A stretch of 22,721 bases of DNA, taken from IMG/VR virus record IMGVR_UViG_3300025174_000776, positions 1 through 22,721 of that record; one strand, written 5' to 3'. This document shows positions 22,529 through 22,721 of the stretch, piece after piece. Origin of the DNA: a virus. The position numbers and the translations under genes were made by a program. The notes beneath the pieces are model-generated. The model worked only from the letters and a program-made list of their open reading frames with translations, was not told the DNA's origin and searched no databases. How positions within the stretch are numbered: position 1 is the first letter of the stretch; the number at the start of each line of letters is the position of its first letter.

Positions 22529-22721
22529 AACTGCTGGCGCTGTTGCTTCTCTGTTTGCCTGCATGGGGGGCGCACACCTACATCACCGGCTTTGAGATGG
22601 GGAGCCTAGGAGAATTTCCTGTTATTGGCGGATTTCCAAGTATTCAGGGAACAACGGTCAGAACCGGAGCTTTCGCGCTGCAAGTAAATCCTACAGCCAC
22701 CGATGGCTGTAGGATTTACTT
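22525..22721 (+). CDS. Start of a lectin-like secreted or virion protein (3' truncated)
   Basis: GTG 22525 overlaps the upstream stop. MKLLALLLLCLPAWGAHTYI is a clear signal peptide (cleavage near AWG/A). YITGFEMGSLGEFPVIGGFPS and TTVRTGAFALQVNPTAT follow, the start of a jelly-roll/concanavalin-like domain (GFE-G---EF ... V-TG-FAL-V-P) seen in many phage structural and carbohydrate-binding proteins. The frame runs off the end, and the last ~13 residues lie inside the terminal inverted repeat, so they may not be authentic. Confidence 0.55.
   Translation, partial: MKLLALLLLCLPAWGAHTYITGFEMGSLGEFPVIGGFPSIQGTTVRTGAFALQVNPTATDGCRIY
22682..22721. repeat. Perfect terminal inverted repeat (18-bp arms, 4-nt loop)
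   Basis: AAGTAAATCCTACAGCCA (22682-22699) is the exact reverse complement of 22704-22721, with loop CCGA. The right arm ends at the last base of the window. No mismatch in 18 bp. It lies inside a reading frame, where such symmetry is unexpected. A fold-back assembly or amplification artefact is likely; a true hairpin or telomere-like end is possible. Confidence 0.85.

Noticed and set aside
1-22721. tRNA genes, CRISPR arrays, insertion sequences, attachment sites
   Set aside because: No cloverleaf with a T-loop, no regularly spaced repeats, no transposase and no flanking direct repeats seen by eye.
22682-22721. Protelomerase telomere as an established feature
   Set aside because: No protelomerase gene is in the window and the palindrome stops at the edge, so an assembly fold-back is at least as likely; reported only as a finding.

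Overview
The window looks like part of a dsDNA tailed-phage genome (Caudoviricetes type), probably an environmental or metagenomic contig. The evidence is a terminase large subunit, a portal protein, a long repeat-rich fibre-like protein and a dense gene layout. Every gene I can support lies on the + strand. Most junctions are ATGA or GTGA stop/start overlaps or gaps of a few bases, so about 1-20,900 reads like one polycistronic block. No major capsid, protease, tail tube, integrase, replication gene, tRNA or CRISPR array is visible. The host cannot be told from the sequence; short Ala-rich Sec signal peptides and frequent GTG/TTG starts fit a GC-rich Gram-negative host, but that is weak inference.

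Layout. (1) 1-1,580: the end of an unknown gene, an XRE-like HTH joined to sigma-70 region 4, a small conserved phage-type protein and an HNH endonuclease. (2) 1,581-9,445: a glycan-modification cassette with six glycosyltransferases (one GT4-like, one CgeB/GT1_2-like, four GT2-like), an FkbM-type and a class I SAM methyltransferase, interleaved with small ORFs of different composition. (3) 9,442-13,369: the packaging module, with a candidate small terminase and a large terminase divided into separate ATPase (10,804-12,042) and nuclease (12,521-13,369) genes. (4) 13,416-17,671: small proteins, the full portal (14,677-16,569) and small virion-like proteins. (5) 17,668-22,721: a 1,088-residue repeat-rich fibre-like protein with a signal peptide, a separately promoted helical protein, and the start of a lectin-like secreted or virion protein.

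The most unusual feature is a scrambled second portal. A 74-residue ORF at 9,442-9,666 matches portal residues 528-584 at about 41 of 55 positions. An 82-residue ORF at 12,039-12,287, sitting between the two terminase halves, resembles the portal N-terminus more weakly. So portal-derived mini-genes lie before the terminase genes and inside the split. The window also ends exactly at the end of a perfect 18-bp inverted repeat with a 4-nt loop (22,682-22,721). That is either a fold-back assembly artefact or a real hairpin-forming end.

How the parts may work together (inference): the HTH-sigma protein could redirect transcription, the glycosyltransferases and methyltransferases could build or cap a glycan on the virion or host surface, terminase and portal package DNA, and the fibre and lectin-like proteins bind the host. 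No function here has been checked by database search.
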